DNA of 64,000 nt from Rhododendron vialii (taxonomy: Eukaryota > Streptophyta > Magnoliopsida > Ericales > Ericaceae). Within the stretch, counting starts at the first letter, position 1. Each line of letters opens with the position of its first letter. The notes under the pieces are model-generated. The model ran no database searches and had not been told where the DNA came from. It saw only the letters and a program-made list of their open reading frames with translations. The translations under genes were made by a program, and so were the position numbers. Location: contig NC_080558.1 of assembly GCF_030253575.1 (NCBI RefSeq), forward strand, positions 134,001 through 198,000. Direction: 5' to 3'. Positions 11,563 to 25,400 of this stretch are shown piece by piece.

Positions 11563-12900
11563 TCTGATTCGAAGCCAATAAAAATACTCAAATGACATGT
11601 TTTTTTTTTAAGAATTGGCCTAATTTATTCTACCGACAAGAATATTTCTAATCATCTATATTTCGTAGTCAGCTTTATATATTGTCAATTTCTATCTTCT
11701 AGAGCATGGATCTTCAGCCTTGACTCATTTTAAGACTCAAATTTAAAATTTGGGCCAAAATTGCAAAAATTCCTCTCCAATCCTTTACCCAAACCTTTCC
11801 CCAATTTGGATTTTATCCATTTATTTCTCCAAATCAGAGACAACCCAAGCCTCTCCCCATTTTCCTAACAGTTCTTTCTCCTTTCCAACAGCTCTTTTCT
11901 TTGATAATAAAACCCTTTCCATGCCGAGAGCAAAGGACTAGAAAATTGTTGATGCTGCTCTTCTCGTCACCTCTCATTTCTCTCTCTCAACCAACAGTTG
12001 TGGTTTCCAATTTGCTCAATGGATTATTAGTATGGAATTTTTGAGGATTCTATCAATCTGGAACAAACTCATGGAGTAGAAATTATATCATAAAATTCTC
12101 ATGTGGCAGTAGAAACCAGGAAGCCAAAAACAATCGAACCACTGTTTCTTTATCGAAACGGTGGTCAAAAAATTCAAAAATCAGTGAGCAAATTTTGTGG
12201 TTTTCTTAGCCAAGTAAAAAAAGGCAAAGAAGTGGAATCGGAAAAAAGAAGGTAATTTTCATTTAATGCAAAACTTTTTTTTTTTGTTATTTTTGGTCTC
12301 TTACATTTTAAACGGGAGGAAAAAACGGATGGAAATCAAAATGAAGGAAAATACTCTTGAAAGCATAAAAAATTAATATATTTAGGTAAGAGATTATTTT
12401 ACCATTGAAGTGAATCTCACCTAACATGAATTTTTGTTCAAAATTTAACCCAAATTTGAATAAAAATTTGGATCAAGACGGAAGACTCTCTCATGTACTA
12501 TTGGCATGAAGTGCAGTGACCTCTAATTTGAGCCCTAAATTTTTTCCCGCGCACAAGACAGGTACTCGAATATAATACTCCAGTTAAGTAGTCCATAAAC
12601 CTAGTGCGGTGTGGGGACTGTGGCGTGTGTGTTTCTCCGATTGCGTCGACGGAACTCATTTTGGTTTGGGCTTCCAACAACACCCACCGATAATACTACT
12701 AATCCAATTCCAGAGCAACCCAAACCAGGTTAATTTCGCTTTATATCCATTTTCTATTCTGTGAAATCGATATTAATTTGTATCGATATGATGATTCCAA
12801 CTTGTAATCGCACTGGAATAGGAGTAGTTTTCTTCTGCTCTTATTTATACTCTTCAATTCCACTTTTGTTTCTCTATCCAAGTCTCCTTTTAGGGTTTTA
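11563..12900. other. Spacer and probable 5' leader of the hAT-derived gene
   Basis: No protein recognised. CCAAACCAG|GTTAATTT at about 12728 is a plausible donor, and TTAACTAG at 13764-13771 a plausible acceptor just before the next ATG. The hAT-derived gene may therefore have a non-coding first exon ending near 12728 and a 5' UTR intron of about 1 kb. That is inference from splice-like sites only. Confidence 0.35.
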
Positions 12901-12906
12901 TATCAA

Positions 12907-13060
12907 CAATGCTACTAACACAACAATTTACATAACCTCTTACATACATGTAAAGCTCATGTATAATAGTGTGTGTGGAGCCCACATGTATGTGAGAGGT
13001 TGTGGTTGGATTGTTGTGCAAAAATGCTACTTGCACAACCGTTGTGTTGGTTGTGTACGT
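12907..13060. repeat. Imperfect hairpin, probable MITE
   Basis: Inverted arms at about 12919-12950 and 12985-13019 (ACAACAATTTACATAACCTC against its diverged complement) surround a loop of about 35 bp. It lies in the probable 5' UTR intron of the hAT-derived gene. Ends and target duplication are not clear. Confidence 0.55.
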
Positions 13061-13773
13061 AATTCTGACTGTCCAGATGTATTTGGACGGTCTAGATTTT
13101 AAAAAACTCAAAAATTCCATACTAATAATCCATTAGTATCATTTTTGGTTTTATATATGTGACTGCGTAACACTATGTAAAGTAAATTCATGTTATTATT
13201 GTGGTCATATATATTTGGCGTTTTGTTCCTCACGACACCAATGCTCTATATCATTTTGGATTCCTTAAAATAAACTATGTTTCGTGCATGTTGACTGTAA
13301 GAAAAGCATGCTCACTAAAAAAAAAAAAAAAAGTCCTTTGAAGTTATCTTTCTCTTTCTAGATGTTAAAAGAAACGGCCTCTTTGCGGATTTTTTAAAAC
13401 AAGAATACGTAAGGAAAAGAAAAAAAACAAAAACAAAACAAATAGCGTTCTTTGTTTTGGTTTGTCTTTCTTCCCTTTATCTTCACATCAGTATAGTTTT
13501 GGAAAGCCCTTCCTAAACCTTGGAAAGTGGTTTAGATCATTTCTATTTTGCAAATTTTGTTGGGCTTGACAATAGTACGCTCCTGGAGGATGACCAGTAT
13601 GCGAAAACATTTCTGTGTTGCGTTGTTGTATCTTTTGTCATCATTGTGCATTGCCTTGAGGTGGAATTCAGCTCTTAAAATTGAAACTTAGCGTGCTCTA
13701 AGCTTTTCAAAACCCTTGAGTATCGAGTAAGGGTCAAAAGCCTTACACTTTTATCTGTTTCTCTTAACTAGAT

Positions 13774-15435
13774 ATGAGAAAGAAGCTCCGAACTTTTAAT
13801 AATGATGCTATTAGATTGAGCTCCTCTGAGTCTGATCGTGAAAGCTGGAACGGCGATGATGGTAATCGGCGTGTATTTGATAAAGAAAAGGCCTACCGAG
13901 CTATTGGAATGCTTGTTTGCGCTGAGAAAGTGCCACCCAAGTCATTTGTAAACAGTAACTTCAAAAGTTTCCTAGCAGTAGTTAATCCGCTCTTTCATAT
14001 TTCTTTTCCTAATATTGAACGCCATTGCTTGGGGATTTATGAGGAAGAAAAAGCAAAAATTAAGCAAGTTTTGGGAAGTTTTGAAGGGCAGATCACCCTA
14101 TCTTTAGATGCATTGAGGCATGATGGAAGAAATGTCTATGATTATATATGCCTAACAGCTCATTTTATAGATGGGAACTGGAAACATAAAAATTGGATCA
14201 TTAATTTTAGTCGTGTTTGGTACTCACTTGATGAACCTCCTGAAATAGCCATACTGAAATCTCTGTCTGACATGGACATACTGAGCAAAATTGCCTCTCT
14301 CACTGTGGTAAATCATGAAGGTTATGATGAATCATCTGAAATCATTAAAAACATAGTTCAAGAGAACAAATCGCTCCAACTTAATGGTGAGATTTTCCTT
14401 GTGCATTGTTTTGCTGACACTTTTCGCCTAATGGTGGAGGATGCTTTTGAGGAGATACATTCATTTATCTGGAAGCTTCGCTGTTTAGTGGTCTGCTGGA
14501 AATCACCTCCTCTATGGCACATTACACTAGACAAACTACAAGAGGCTATAGAGCTGGAGTCTAAAGGGCAGTATTCTGTAGAAAATGGGTGCTTTCCTGT
14601 GGACATACCACCTGCCAAAGAATGGAAGAAAGTTAGGAGTGTTTGTAAACTTGTAGGGAGCATATATAATGCAGCAGAGGTGTTGTTTCATACAAAATGT
14701 CCAACTGCTGGCATCTATCTTCATAATATCTGGGAATTGCGGGTAAGTTTAAGAAAAGAATCCACTAGTTCTGACAGATTCCTGAAATCCATGGCTCGGA
14801 AAATGTTAAAGAAGCTTGATGAGTATTGGAAAGATACATTTTTACTACTGGCTGTTGCTACTGTGATGGATCCTCGATACAAGATGATGTATATCGATTT
14901 CTCCTCCATGAAATATGAAGGTAGTGGTGGCGATTCACAAGTTGCCACTGTCTTGAAGGCAGTTCAGAGTCTCTTTGATGATTATGCAGCCCGTACTATA
15001 GAAACGGAGAATGCTTGGAGTGATTTACCTTCTGATCCAAGCTCTTCTGACTCGGAAGATAAGGTTCCAAGAGAAGTGGAACGACGCAACAATCCTAGTT
15101 TTGGGTTTAATTGTCTGGATGAGTATAACCAGTTCATCCAGTCTAACAGTCAGCCTCCAAAATCAGAGCTGGAGCTGTATTTGGAGGAACCTGTATTGCC
15201 CTGGAGCAAGGATTTCAAACTACTGAATTGGTGGAAAGCCGCAAGCCCCAAGTATCCCATCCTGTCCAAGATGGCTCGTGATCTTTTGGCAATACCATTT
15301 TCTCTAACTAGTTCCTACGAAGCATTTTCCTCCATAATAAAGAAGCCTGATAGAGATCTCATTTCCTTGAGTCCAGAACTAATGAATGCCTTGATGTGTA
15401 CTAGAAGCTGGTTTGAGCACGCCAAGCACCACTAA
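13774..15435 (+). CDS. hAT-transposase-derived protein (RICESLEEPER/DAYSLEEPER-like), probably domesticated
   Basis: A 553-residue intact single-exon protein. The RNase-H-like core is recognisable by VYDYICLTAHFIDGNWKHKN (about 120-140) and VHCFADTFRLMVEDAF (about 210-225). The C-terminal hAT dimerisation domain (about 460-530) shows LNWWKAASPKYPILSKMARD then LLAIPFSLTSSYEAFS. There is no N-terminal BED zinc finger. Core signatures are eroded. The Asp of SLDAL (112) survives but lacks the usual following Trp. The block normally reading like ITLDNAS is LTVVNHE, losing its Asp. The usual CxxH-type segment reads CFAD. I saw no terminal inverted repeats around it. An open frame of this length without catalytic residues suggests a retained host function; a recently silenced transposon copy is the alternative. 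The function is unknown. Confidence 0.85.
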   Translation: MRKKLRTFNNDAIRLSSSESDRESWNGDDGNRRVFDKEKAYRAIGMLVCAEKVPPKSFVNSNFKSFLAVVNPLFHISFPNIERHCLGIYEEEKAKIKQVLGSFEGQITLSLDALRHDGRNVYDYICLTAHFIDGNWKHKNWIINFSRVWYSLDEPPEIAILKSLSDMDILSKIASLTVVNHEGYDESSEIIKNIVQENKSLQLNGEIFLVHCFADTFRLMVEDAFEEIHSFIWKLRCLVVCWKSPPLWHITLDKLQEAIELESKGQYSVENGCFPVDIPPAKEWKKVRSVCKLVGSIYNAAEVLFHTKCPTAGIYLHNIWELRVSLRKESTSSDRFLKSMARKMLKKLDEYWKDTFLLLAVATVMDPRYKMMYIDFSSMKYEGSGGDSQVATVLKAVQSLFDDYAARTIETENAWSDLPSDPSSSDSEDKVPREVERRNNPSFGFNCLDEYNQFIQSNSQPPKSELELYLEEPVLPWSKDFKLLNWWKAASPKYPILSKMARDLLAIPFSLTSSYEAFSSIIKKPDRDLISLSPELMNALMCTRSWFEHAKHH

Positions 15436-18040
15436 TTGGGGATAGGTTTGATTTGGTTTCGTTAGGTATTTATTCCGTTCCTCTTGATGTTTTTCCTTCT
15501 TATTTCTACAAGTAGCAACGACACATCATATGTAAAAGACAAGCATGCTCTCTTCATGTATAGAATGGTCATTACCTTTTCTATTCTGGGTTTCCTAGGG
15601 GAAACAACCTTTGATTTACTCATCCTTTTTAGCTGATCATTTGCACATAAGTTTATCATGATTTGATCATTTCTTTCATCTAAATTTGAATGAATTCCTT
15701 TAAGTACTTGAGCAAAGCATTAACTTAGATATCTGGAACTCATCTAGAACTGTTGTTCCACTAAATGGATATGCGAGTTGTTCTACTCTATTGCTCTTAT
15801 TAAGGTGCTTCAAATTCAAACGCCGGTGGCTCCTCAACCATATATACTTCACTTTTCCAAACACGCATCTAACTTGTAGGGAAGATAATCAGTTTAGTCT
15901 GACTCCCTTTGGCTATACCTAATGCATTATACAATCATGCTGGTTACGATTTGCAATATTAGTTTAATCTCTCTTTTCTTTCTGGATGGTGAAATTCTTG
16001 ACGTTTGGAACAGGTACTTTTTTGGAGTTTCTCCTATCATCAAGCCTGTGATGCAACCTCTTCTGGCTAAAACAAAGAGTCCATTTTGTGGAGCAAAGGG
16101 ACATGGTTGGTAGTATCAAACGTCAAGAATCCTTCAACTGATGTTTTTGAACTCCTTTTTCCCTCTCTTTTAGCTGAATTTATGGGAAACTTTTGTACCG
16201 TGACTTATTTATGTATTTCACTATTTCTCATGACTCCCTCTCTACCTTCTTTTGACATGCTTGGTTTCCATATTGGTCTGACATTGTCAGCTTACAATTT
16301 TCCTATATGCAAGTAGGGAAAATTGAATACATTTCCAGCTTTGGAATCCTATTCCAGTAGATTGGTTTCTCAATAGGTATTGGCACCATTCAGTTTTGAA
16401 ACTAGACCAAACCATGCGAACTGGTAGGGTCTGGATTGTTTCACGTTCAGCATTACGTAGTATTACACTAGTGAACAGCTCCTGTTTAGCTGCTTGTGCT
16501 TGCTGCTACTATGAAGCTTGTGCATGACCTTTGGCAAGTCGTTATATTGATGGCTCGTGGCTGTGATATGTGTATAGTTTACTTCAACAGGGAAGCTCTT
16601 TTCACAGGCCTAGTTATTCATCAGAGCACCAAAGGGTAGAAAAGCTAGGTGCTTACGTAGAGAATGGGTACCTTAATGGCGATATGGCAGTCACCTGTGG
16701 CCTCAGAGATGGCTACATGAAATTCCCTTACAGGGTCTTCTCACCTTTAATATCGAAGTTGGAAATTAAACAAAATCTTTTAACTGAGGATTGATGAATT
16801 CGTGATTGTTGCTTGTGATGGGATTGGGGATGTTATGGGTAATGAAGATGCTGTAGGGCTCGGTTTGTCGAGTACTGAGGCATCAAGATGACCCACAGCA
16901 GTGTGGCAGAGAACTGGTGGACGAATCGTTATTATTGAATACGTATGACAATCTCCCTGCAATTGTATGTGGTGTGCTTCGGCCCTGCTTGTCGGGTTAG
17001 AATAGGTTGGGCCCGGATGATATCATGCACATAATGTATTGTGGCTTTGTGTAAAACGTTGTACTGATTTTGTTAATGGTAAATTGAGTAAATTGTGAAT
17101 GATTTTGGCTCATCTGTTCTACTTCTCATGTGAGCTGTGTGATTGATTTTTGTGACCATGTACATTTGATGTGATCCATATGTATGCATGTATTCAACAA
17201 AATTGCATGCTCTGGTGTAATGGCCTAGATGTTGCACACTCCTCTCTGCTCTAGCTATGGAGTATTTGGCATGATGGGTTTTTTTTTGAAAAGTTGTGCT
17301 ACGAAAGGACGTTGTTGCAAGTTTCCGAGGAAACAAGAGTCTCATTCCAAAACTCCCCGAGTTTCAAACCAACTTGAAGGGGCCGGGGTCGCATTCGCAT
17401 CAACCTCATCTCATCTCATCCCATCTGAGTGGAGGTTGGGTCAAGAAGGCCCTCCACCAAGCAAAACAAATATTCCAACAAATAGCGTCGGGATGGTAAG
17501 GTGTGTGAGGTGAGGACATCATCATCTTTCACTAGTATGGGGATAAGAGGGCCACCATCCTTACTCTCTTCTCCTATTCTTATTTTGTTTCTGGTTTTAT
17601 TTGATTTCATATGGGGTTATAGATGATTCCTCCTATTACTATCTTGTTCACAATATAATATAATGTATACGGCTCAGATGCCCTAGCAAAAAACATATAT
17701 GAGGCTATTTTTTTTTTAATAAAAACTATATTTAGCTACTATTATATGTATATTTAACTGAAGTCAAACATTATTATACCTAACGAACATAGAAATCTAT
17801 TTCCTATACGGGTCACCACAGGGACATAATGATGCACACATGTTTGGTCAAGAGTAAAACCGTACCACCACATCATCACGCCATGTGATGACACAGCTAA
17901 AACAAGAAAACTCATTTAAATTGAACCTAGTTTTCCCAGTTTTTTTTAAAATAAAAAGAAGAAAAAGAATTGAACCTAGTTTTGCCACGTGGTTTGACAC
18001 AAAGGGATGGGCTAGAAATAAGTAGTAGTAGTAGCAGTAA
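15436..18040. other. Gene-free stretch downstream of the hAT-derived gene
   Basis: No conserved domain seen. The first kilobase or more is less AT-biased and could be a long or spliced 3' UTR. From about 17650 it becomes strongly AT-rich and is presumably distal promoter of the downstream dehydrogenase gene. Confidence 0.4.
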
Positions 18041-18047
18041 ATTTAGA

Positions 18048-18193
18048 GGCAATTGATTTTCGCAATTGATTTTTTGATATACACACTATTTTTATTTATT
18101 TTTTATTTTTTAGTGTTAAAAGTGTATATATTTTTTTGCTAAAATGCAAAAAATGAAGTGTAAATTTAAAAAAAGGTGTGAAAATCAATTCCC
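18048..18193. mobile_element. Small MITE, 146 bp, hAT-like target duplication
   Basis: The left end GGCAATTGATTTTCGCA and the right end, read inward, GGGAATTGATTTTCACACC are inverted repeats. The flanks AATTTAGA (left) and TATTTAGA (right) match at 7 of 8 bases, fitting an 8-bp hAT-type target duplication. It lies about 520 bp upstream of the dehydrogenase ATG. Confidence 0.6.
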
Positions 18194-18340
18194 TATTTAG
18201 AAATGAACAATTTATTTTTCAAATCTCCATCTAAAGAAGGCATGAATTACTGTCCTTTTTTCCTCCCGAAAGCCGCCGTCAAGTTGAGTTTTGTTCACCA
18301 TCCACTCTTAAGAGGGTGAATATTGTGAAATGTTAGAGAC

Positions 18341-18470
18341 ATATCAATGTGTCACACTCCAATAACACCTCTCCCACATACATGTGTGAGATTTTCATAA
18401 TAAATGTTAGGGACCCATTAGAGACCCATATATATGTGAGGGATGTGATTGAGGTGTGTCAAATTAATAT
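18341..18470. mobile_element. Second small MITE in the dehydrogenase promoter
   Basis: Imperfect inverted arms of about 40 bp (18341-18384 and 18431-18470) share the pattern GACACACCTCAATCACATCC and its diverged complement. The end is about 240 bp upstream of the start codon. No target duplication was identified. Confidence 0.5.
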
Positions 18471-18695
18471 ATTCCTAGTATCTCCGGTGAATATTACATT
18501 TCTTCCTATTAATTAAAATGATATAGATCCCATTATAATTTAGCGTCATGCTTGTCAAAAAATGTATCGCGAGACCTACATTTCAACGAAGCGAGTGTTA
18601 GAGGGCGAAGAAAAGAAGAAAATTGCACTCGCCGCCGTCGTTATTTGTAATCAAACCAAATAAAGGAGAGGAGGGAGGGGTTCGGAAATCAATAA

Positions 18696-21280
<2,585 letters not shown>

Positions 21281-22392
21281 GAGAGGTGATATATCTTCGT
21301 TTTTTCTTGATCTAAGAGTCCTTTGAGAGTTTTGGAGTGACTTGCCAAAGGCTTTCTGATTTCCGCCTGTCACTTATCGAGCAGATTACAAACAGAAATT
21401 TGCTTTTGTTTTCTATTCTTATACATCCTTTCATAACTCGCGTGCAACCACAGTTCTCCTTTGGATACTTTTCTTACTCGTGTGTGGATGTTAATAGAAT
21501 GTGAGGCCAGCCTTGAGTTTGTAAGGCACTGAGTTTGGTATTTGTTGATCCACCTCAATAAGTGGGCCGAAAGGCATAATTTCCATGCTTATATTGGGAT
21601 GTTATCATTTGTGAAAGGCCGTGTTGGCTTGCACCAAAGATATACTTCCTAGCAGCATCAAAGCTTAAATTGCAGATGTACGGTTTCATGGAATGCCTGT
21701 CTCACCCAACTTTGGCTGCCATTTGACCAAGAAGTATGACCTATGTACTGCAAAAGTATGACTGGAAGACTGTTTTCTGGTTCTTAACTTTGGCCACTTT
21801 GGAATAGATAATCTTATTTCATCGCAATGCTTGGCGGAGTCTGATTAGGTTTTATCCGAAGGTGGTTGTTTTGAATATTTGTATTCATTAACAGAAAAAA
21901 GCTTCAAGTCAAATTATGCTTTTAAATGATGAGCTCCGTTGTACAACTTCTCAGAAATTCACAGATCTCACATTACACTAGCATCTTGTTATTAGATTGG
22001 CGGAAAATCCCTCTCACAATGACAATATGCGTATTCTAAAGCTTAGAGGATTAATGAGCGGAAAAATTCTGGAATAAGCTAATGTTGTGACATACATAGC
22101 CAGACAATATGAAGTGGGAGAAAAGGAACCACCAACCACCCCATCATCATGCGAAGCTCCTTCCAGTTTTGGATCCAAATCAATCGCCAAAAGGCAAAAA
22201 GAGTGAATATAAGGCTCGCTAAAGATAAAGATGATGCATTCTTCTCCAAATTTGCCAATAATGGTTAGTAGGACAGCTTGTGCAACGGATCACATAAAAG
22301 CATGGATAAAGTCACACTCCTCTTCCCCTTTCAATATGCTGAAATGACCACTACTCGGGTGTGTGCGCAAGTAATCGAAGCATACCATGCAG
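21281..22392. other. Spacer between convergent genes
   Basis: Contains the 3' UTRs of the dehydrogenase (plus) and the SWC5-like gene (minus). No additional coding sequence recognised. Confidence 0.6.
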
Positions 22393-23806
22393 TCAAGGAT
22401 CGTCCCGCATATCAGGCTTCCTCTTGGCCTGCACAGCAAGCCGGACATCTCTCTCTCGCTCAAATTCCCTATAATCTGCTCGCTCCAAGAATGAAACCTT
22501 TTCCAAATACTGATTTGAGCTCTTCTTATAAGCATCCAACTCCTCTTCCAGTCCCTTGTTTTCTTCTTTGAACTCTCCCCAATCCTTCTTTGTCTTGTCC
22601 AGCACACTTAGCTTTTGCTTTTTCCTAATCTGTTCAAGAACTGTATCGACCGCAGAAGGAGTGGCTCTGCTCTTTTCAGAAGCCTCCTTCGAATTGGCAT
22701 CAACCAGTTTCTTTACTTCAATATCTTGACCAGCAAAGTCTCGAACCTCTGTGATCTGAAAGAAGAAAAAGATTTCACTAGAATGGTTGAATTACACACT
22801 TAAATGCAGTCACATAGGTGTCAAAGCTAAATACAGTTATGATCAGCAGCATATCTTCTGCGGCCTCATTATGAGGCTATAGGTTCTTTACTATGGCCCA
22901 AGGGGTTGGCGGTTGGCCCCTCAAAACCAGAGCTGATTAGTGGAGAGGTAAACAAAGGCCACAACCAGTTTAAGTTTGGCCATTTCCCCACATGGATATT
23001 AATTCAACAGCAATTTAGTTAAAACAGGAATAAACTAATATTAGCATCAATCGCTAAAAATGGTCCATTTGCAGGAACCCACTAGATACATGCCTATTTA
23101 TGGGGACAGACACAATTTTCTAAAGAACAAGAAGAAGACACATTGCGCACTTGCGTCAAGGCCAGTTTATGAAGACAAAAGACGGGACTAGTGATAATAG
23201 GCACAGCCGCACAAGCGCAACATGTGTGCTTACCTCAACTTTGCCCTTGCCTGAAGTGGCAGCTGAAGCAGCTGCATCCTTGACTGCTGACAAGGCAGCA
23301 GCAGCAAGTCTCTTGGCCTCATCACTGTTGCCATTATGAACTGGAGTAGGGGTGGGTTGCTTCTCTTGCACAGGGGATGCTGCCTTCTTAGGTGCCAGTC
23401 CCAAATATGCCATCCAACTCTGAAACATCAATGTAAGAATATAATCCAGCGGACAGTAAAAGCCTTAAATATTGTTTTTGAACAGAATAATCAGGGAATC
23501 TCACCGTGGAACTCTTCTGTGTAGGTTTATTAACAGTTGAACTACACTTGACAGAGACAGATTTCAGTATCTTAACAGATACCCCTTTACTCATTTGCTC
23601 CCATACAGCATCCACCCGAGCTTTCCTCTCTGGCACCATCGAAAGTAACATATTAGCCCCTCATCAAATTTTTATATAACTCTACTTAAGCACAAAAGTA
23701 CTGAAGAAGCTTCCATTATCTTACCAACTTCTGCTGGCTCTAAGCTTGAAGCAGGAGCACCTTCATGGGCAGAATCTGCTTGGATCCCCATCTTTTCTTT
23801 TTCCAT
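22393..23806 (-). CDS. SWC5: SWR1-complex subunit SWC5-like (BCNT/CFDP1 family)
   Basis: SWC5 is the BCNT-domain subunit of the SWR1 remodeller, which exchanges H2A.Z into nucleosomes in the nucleus. Four coding exons: 23806-23725, 23629-23505, 23419-23234, 22755-22393 (756 nt, 251 aa), all GT-AG. Exon 2 carries KARVDAVWEQMSKGV and exon 3 SWMAYLGLAPKK plus an Ala-rich SDEAKRLAAAALSAVKDAA segment. Exon 4 carries the BCNT-C domain (about residues 175-250) with the hallmark KLSVLDKTKKDWGEFKEE and YLEKVSFLERADYREFERER. The start is the ATG at 23806, five codons above a second in-frame ATG. It lies just after a plausible acceptor (TTAAG|GTG), so a non-coding first exon probably ends at the donor CAG|GTACC near 24842. 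All exons are open. Confidence 0.92.
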
Positions 23807-23809
23807 CAC

Positions 23810-25400
23810 CTTAACCAAATTTCTCAACCAGACACATAAGGAAACGGAACCAACCAACAATGGACAACAGATCTACTAAAGGCAAGCCATGGCATATATG
23901 GTTAGTGATGACGCAAAGGTTTACCAAAACTGAGAACAAATTTGATTATTACAACTGAAACAAGAACAAGACCACAGTGCAAATAAGTGGAGTAAGGCAT
24001 AATCTAAAACTATGCCTAGTTAGTACCCATCAATGGGTGTCTTGGGAGGGGTAGGTTGGATTGGATCTACTGAGGAAAAAATAAGGGAAGCTTCACTGGT
24101 GAAGTAACGGACACCCACGAGAAAATAAAAGAATGACTCCCGAAAGACAAGCATTGCAATCTGACCAAGCTCAGACGAGCTTTTTATTAGGCCAAGTAAC
24201 TTGCTGCTCAATCATGGTTTGTTACGTAACAGGCTGATCTCGAATGAGCTTATCATGAGACGAACACAATTGAGCTGAAGCAGATTGGTTCATTTAACAG
24301 GCCTAAATACATGCAAAACCAACACTTATGAAGTTATGAGCTGAATCGCTCCCAATTCAACGCACCTACAAAAATCTAAATTATCGAAGGCATGCAAGTT
24401 CAACCCTATCGAAGGCATGCAAGTTCGACCCCACACACCCCAACACCCCCCCCCCCCCCCAAGTAAACAAGTTCAGCTAAATCCACCTTTGGTGATTGAC
24501 CGAACAAATGGCCCCAAATCTATGCCCCTTGATGAATCGAATGGTCCTTCGACCTTCGTTTGGCAGCAAAAAATGCAGAATTGAAACAAAAGAGAACAGA
24601 AAGTAGAAACACTTCCCTAAATGAAAAATGAAAAAAAGAAATAAATGCTCAAAAGAAGGGCCCCCCCTAAATTTATATTACTCCTATATCTCTGCGTTGA
24701 ATGGGATTCACGACATTTTCTTATCCCTGAAGGAGTGATCATTTACTATCATGTTTAAGGCTTTAAGCATCTGAATTACCCGTTTGAAAAAAAAAAACAC
24801 ACAAACAGAGAGAGAGAAATATAATATGCAGAAAGAAAGGTACCTGTCGATTTTATATATTGGGCTGGCTCTGATTCTGATCGAATTTCGTAGAAAACCC
24901 TAGAAATTGATCCGAGTCACAAATTACTCCCTCCGTGTACTTGTATTCAGCTCAAACAAAGCCTATGATTTCCAACTTAAAGAACCTGAGGTGTATAACA
25001 TAGAAAGCCCCAATTTACCAAATGAATGTCGACAACATCGCGGAAACGTAGAATCTAGGGAAATAGAAGAACTGAAGCACAAAACAAAAGCTTAATGGAG
25101 GATTGATAAAAAGCAAAAGTGGAATACACAAAACAAAGTGGAAAGGAAGAATCGATCGCCGATCTTATGGACAAGTTGACAATCGAGACGATAAAAGTAT
25201 ACCGAGGCGTTGAATCCGTTGGTCGCAGAAGTCAGAACGACATTCATTAATCAACTACGAAGTCGCTATAAATACGAGCTCTACTTCTGGAGGAGAAGGA
25301 AGGAAGGAAGGAGTTCTTTTTCCCACAAACCTCAACCCTCAATGGGACTTCCTTGTCTGTTCCCCTTCCAGCTCTGAACGAACTAGAACTACTACTACTA
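23810..25400 (-). other. Probable 5' UTR intron, leader exon and promoter of the SWC5-like gene
   Basis: The donor-like CAG|GTACC at about 24842 and the acceptor before 23806 would define a 1-kb leader intron. Within it are a duplicated TATCGAAGGCATGCAAGTTC at 24382-24430, a run of 16 C near 24446-24461, and an AGCTC-rich segment near 24170-24270 of the kind common in plant dispersed repeats. ACTCCCTCCGT at 24925-24935 resembles a Stowaway terminus. Confidence 0.45.

Noticed and set aside
23151..23339. Ala-rich frame on the plus strand opposite SWC5 exon 3
   Set aside because: It is the antisense shadow of the Ala-rich SWC5 segment.
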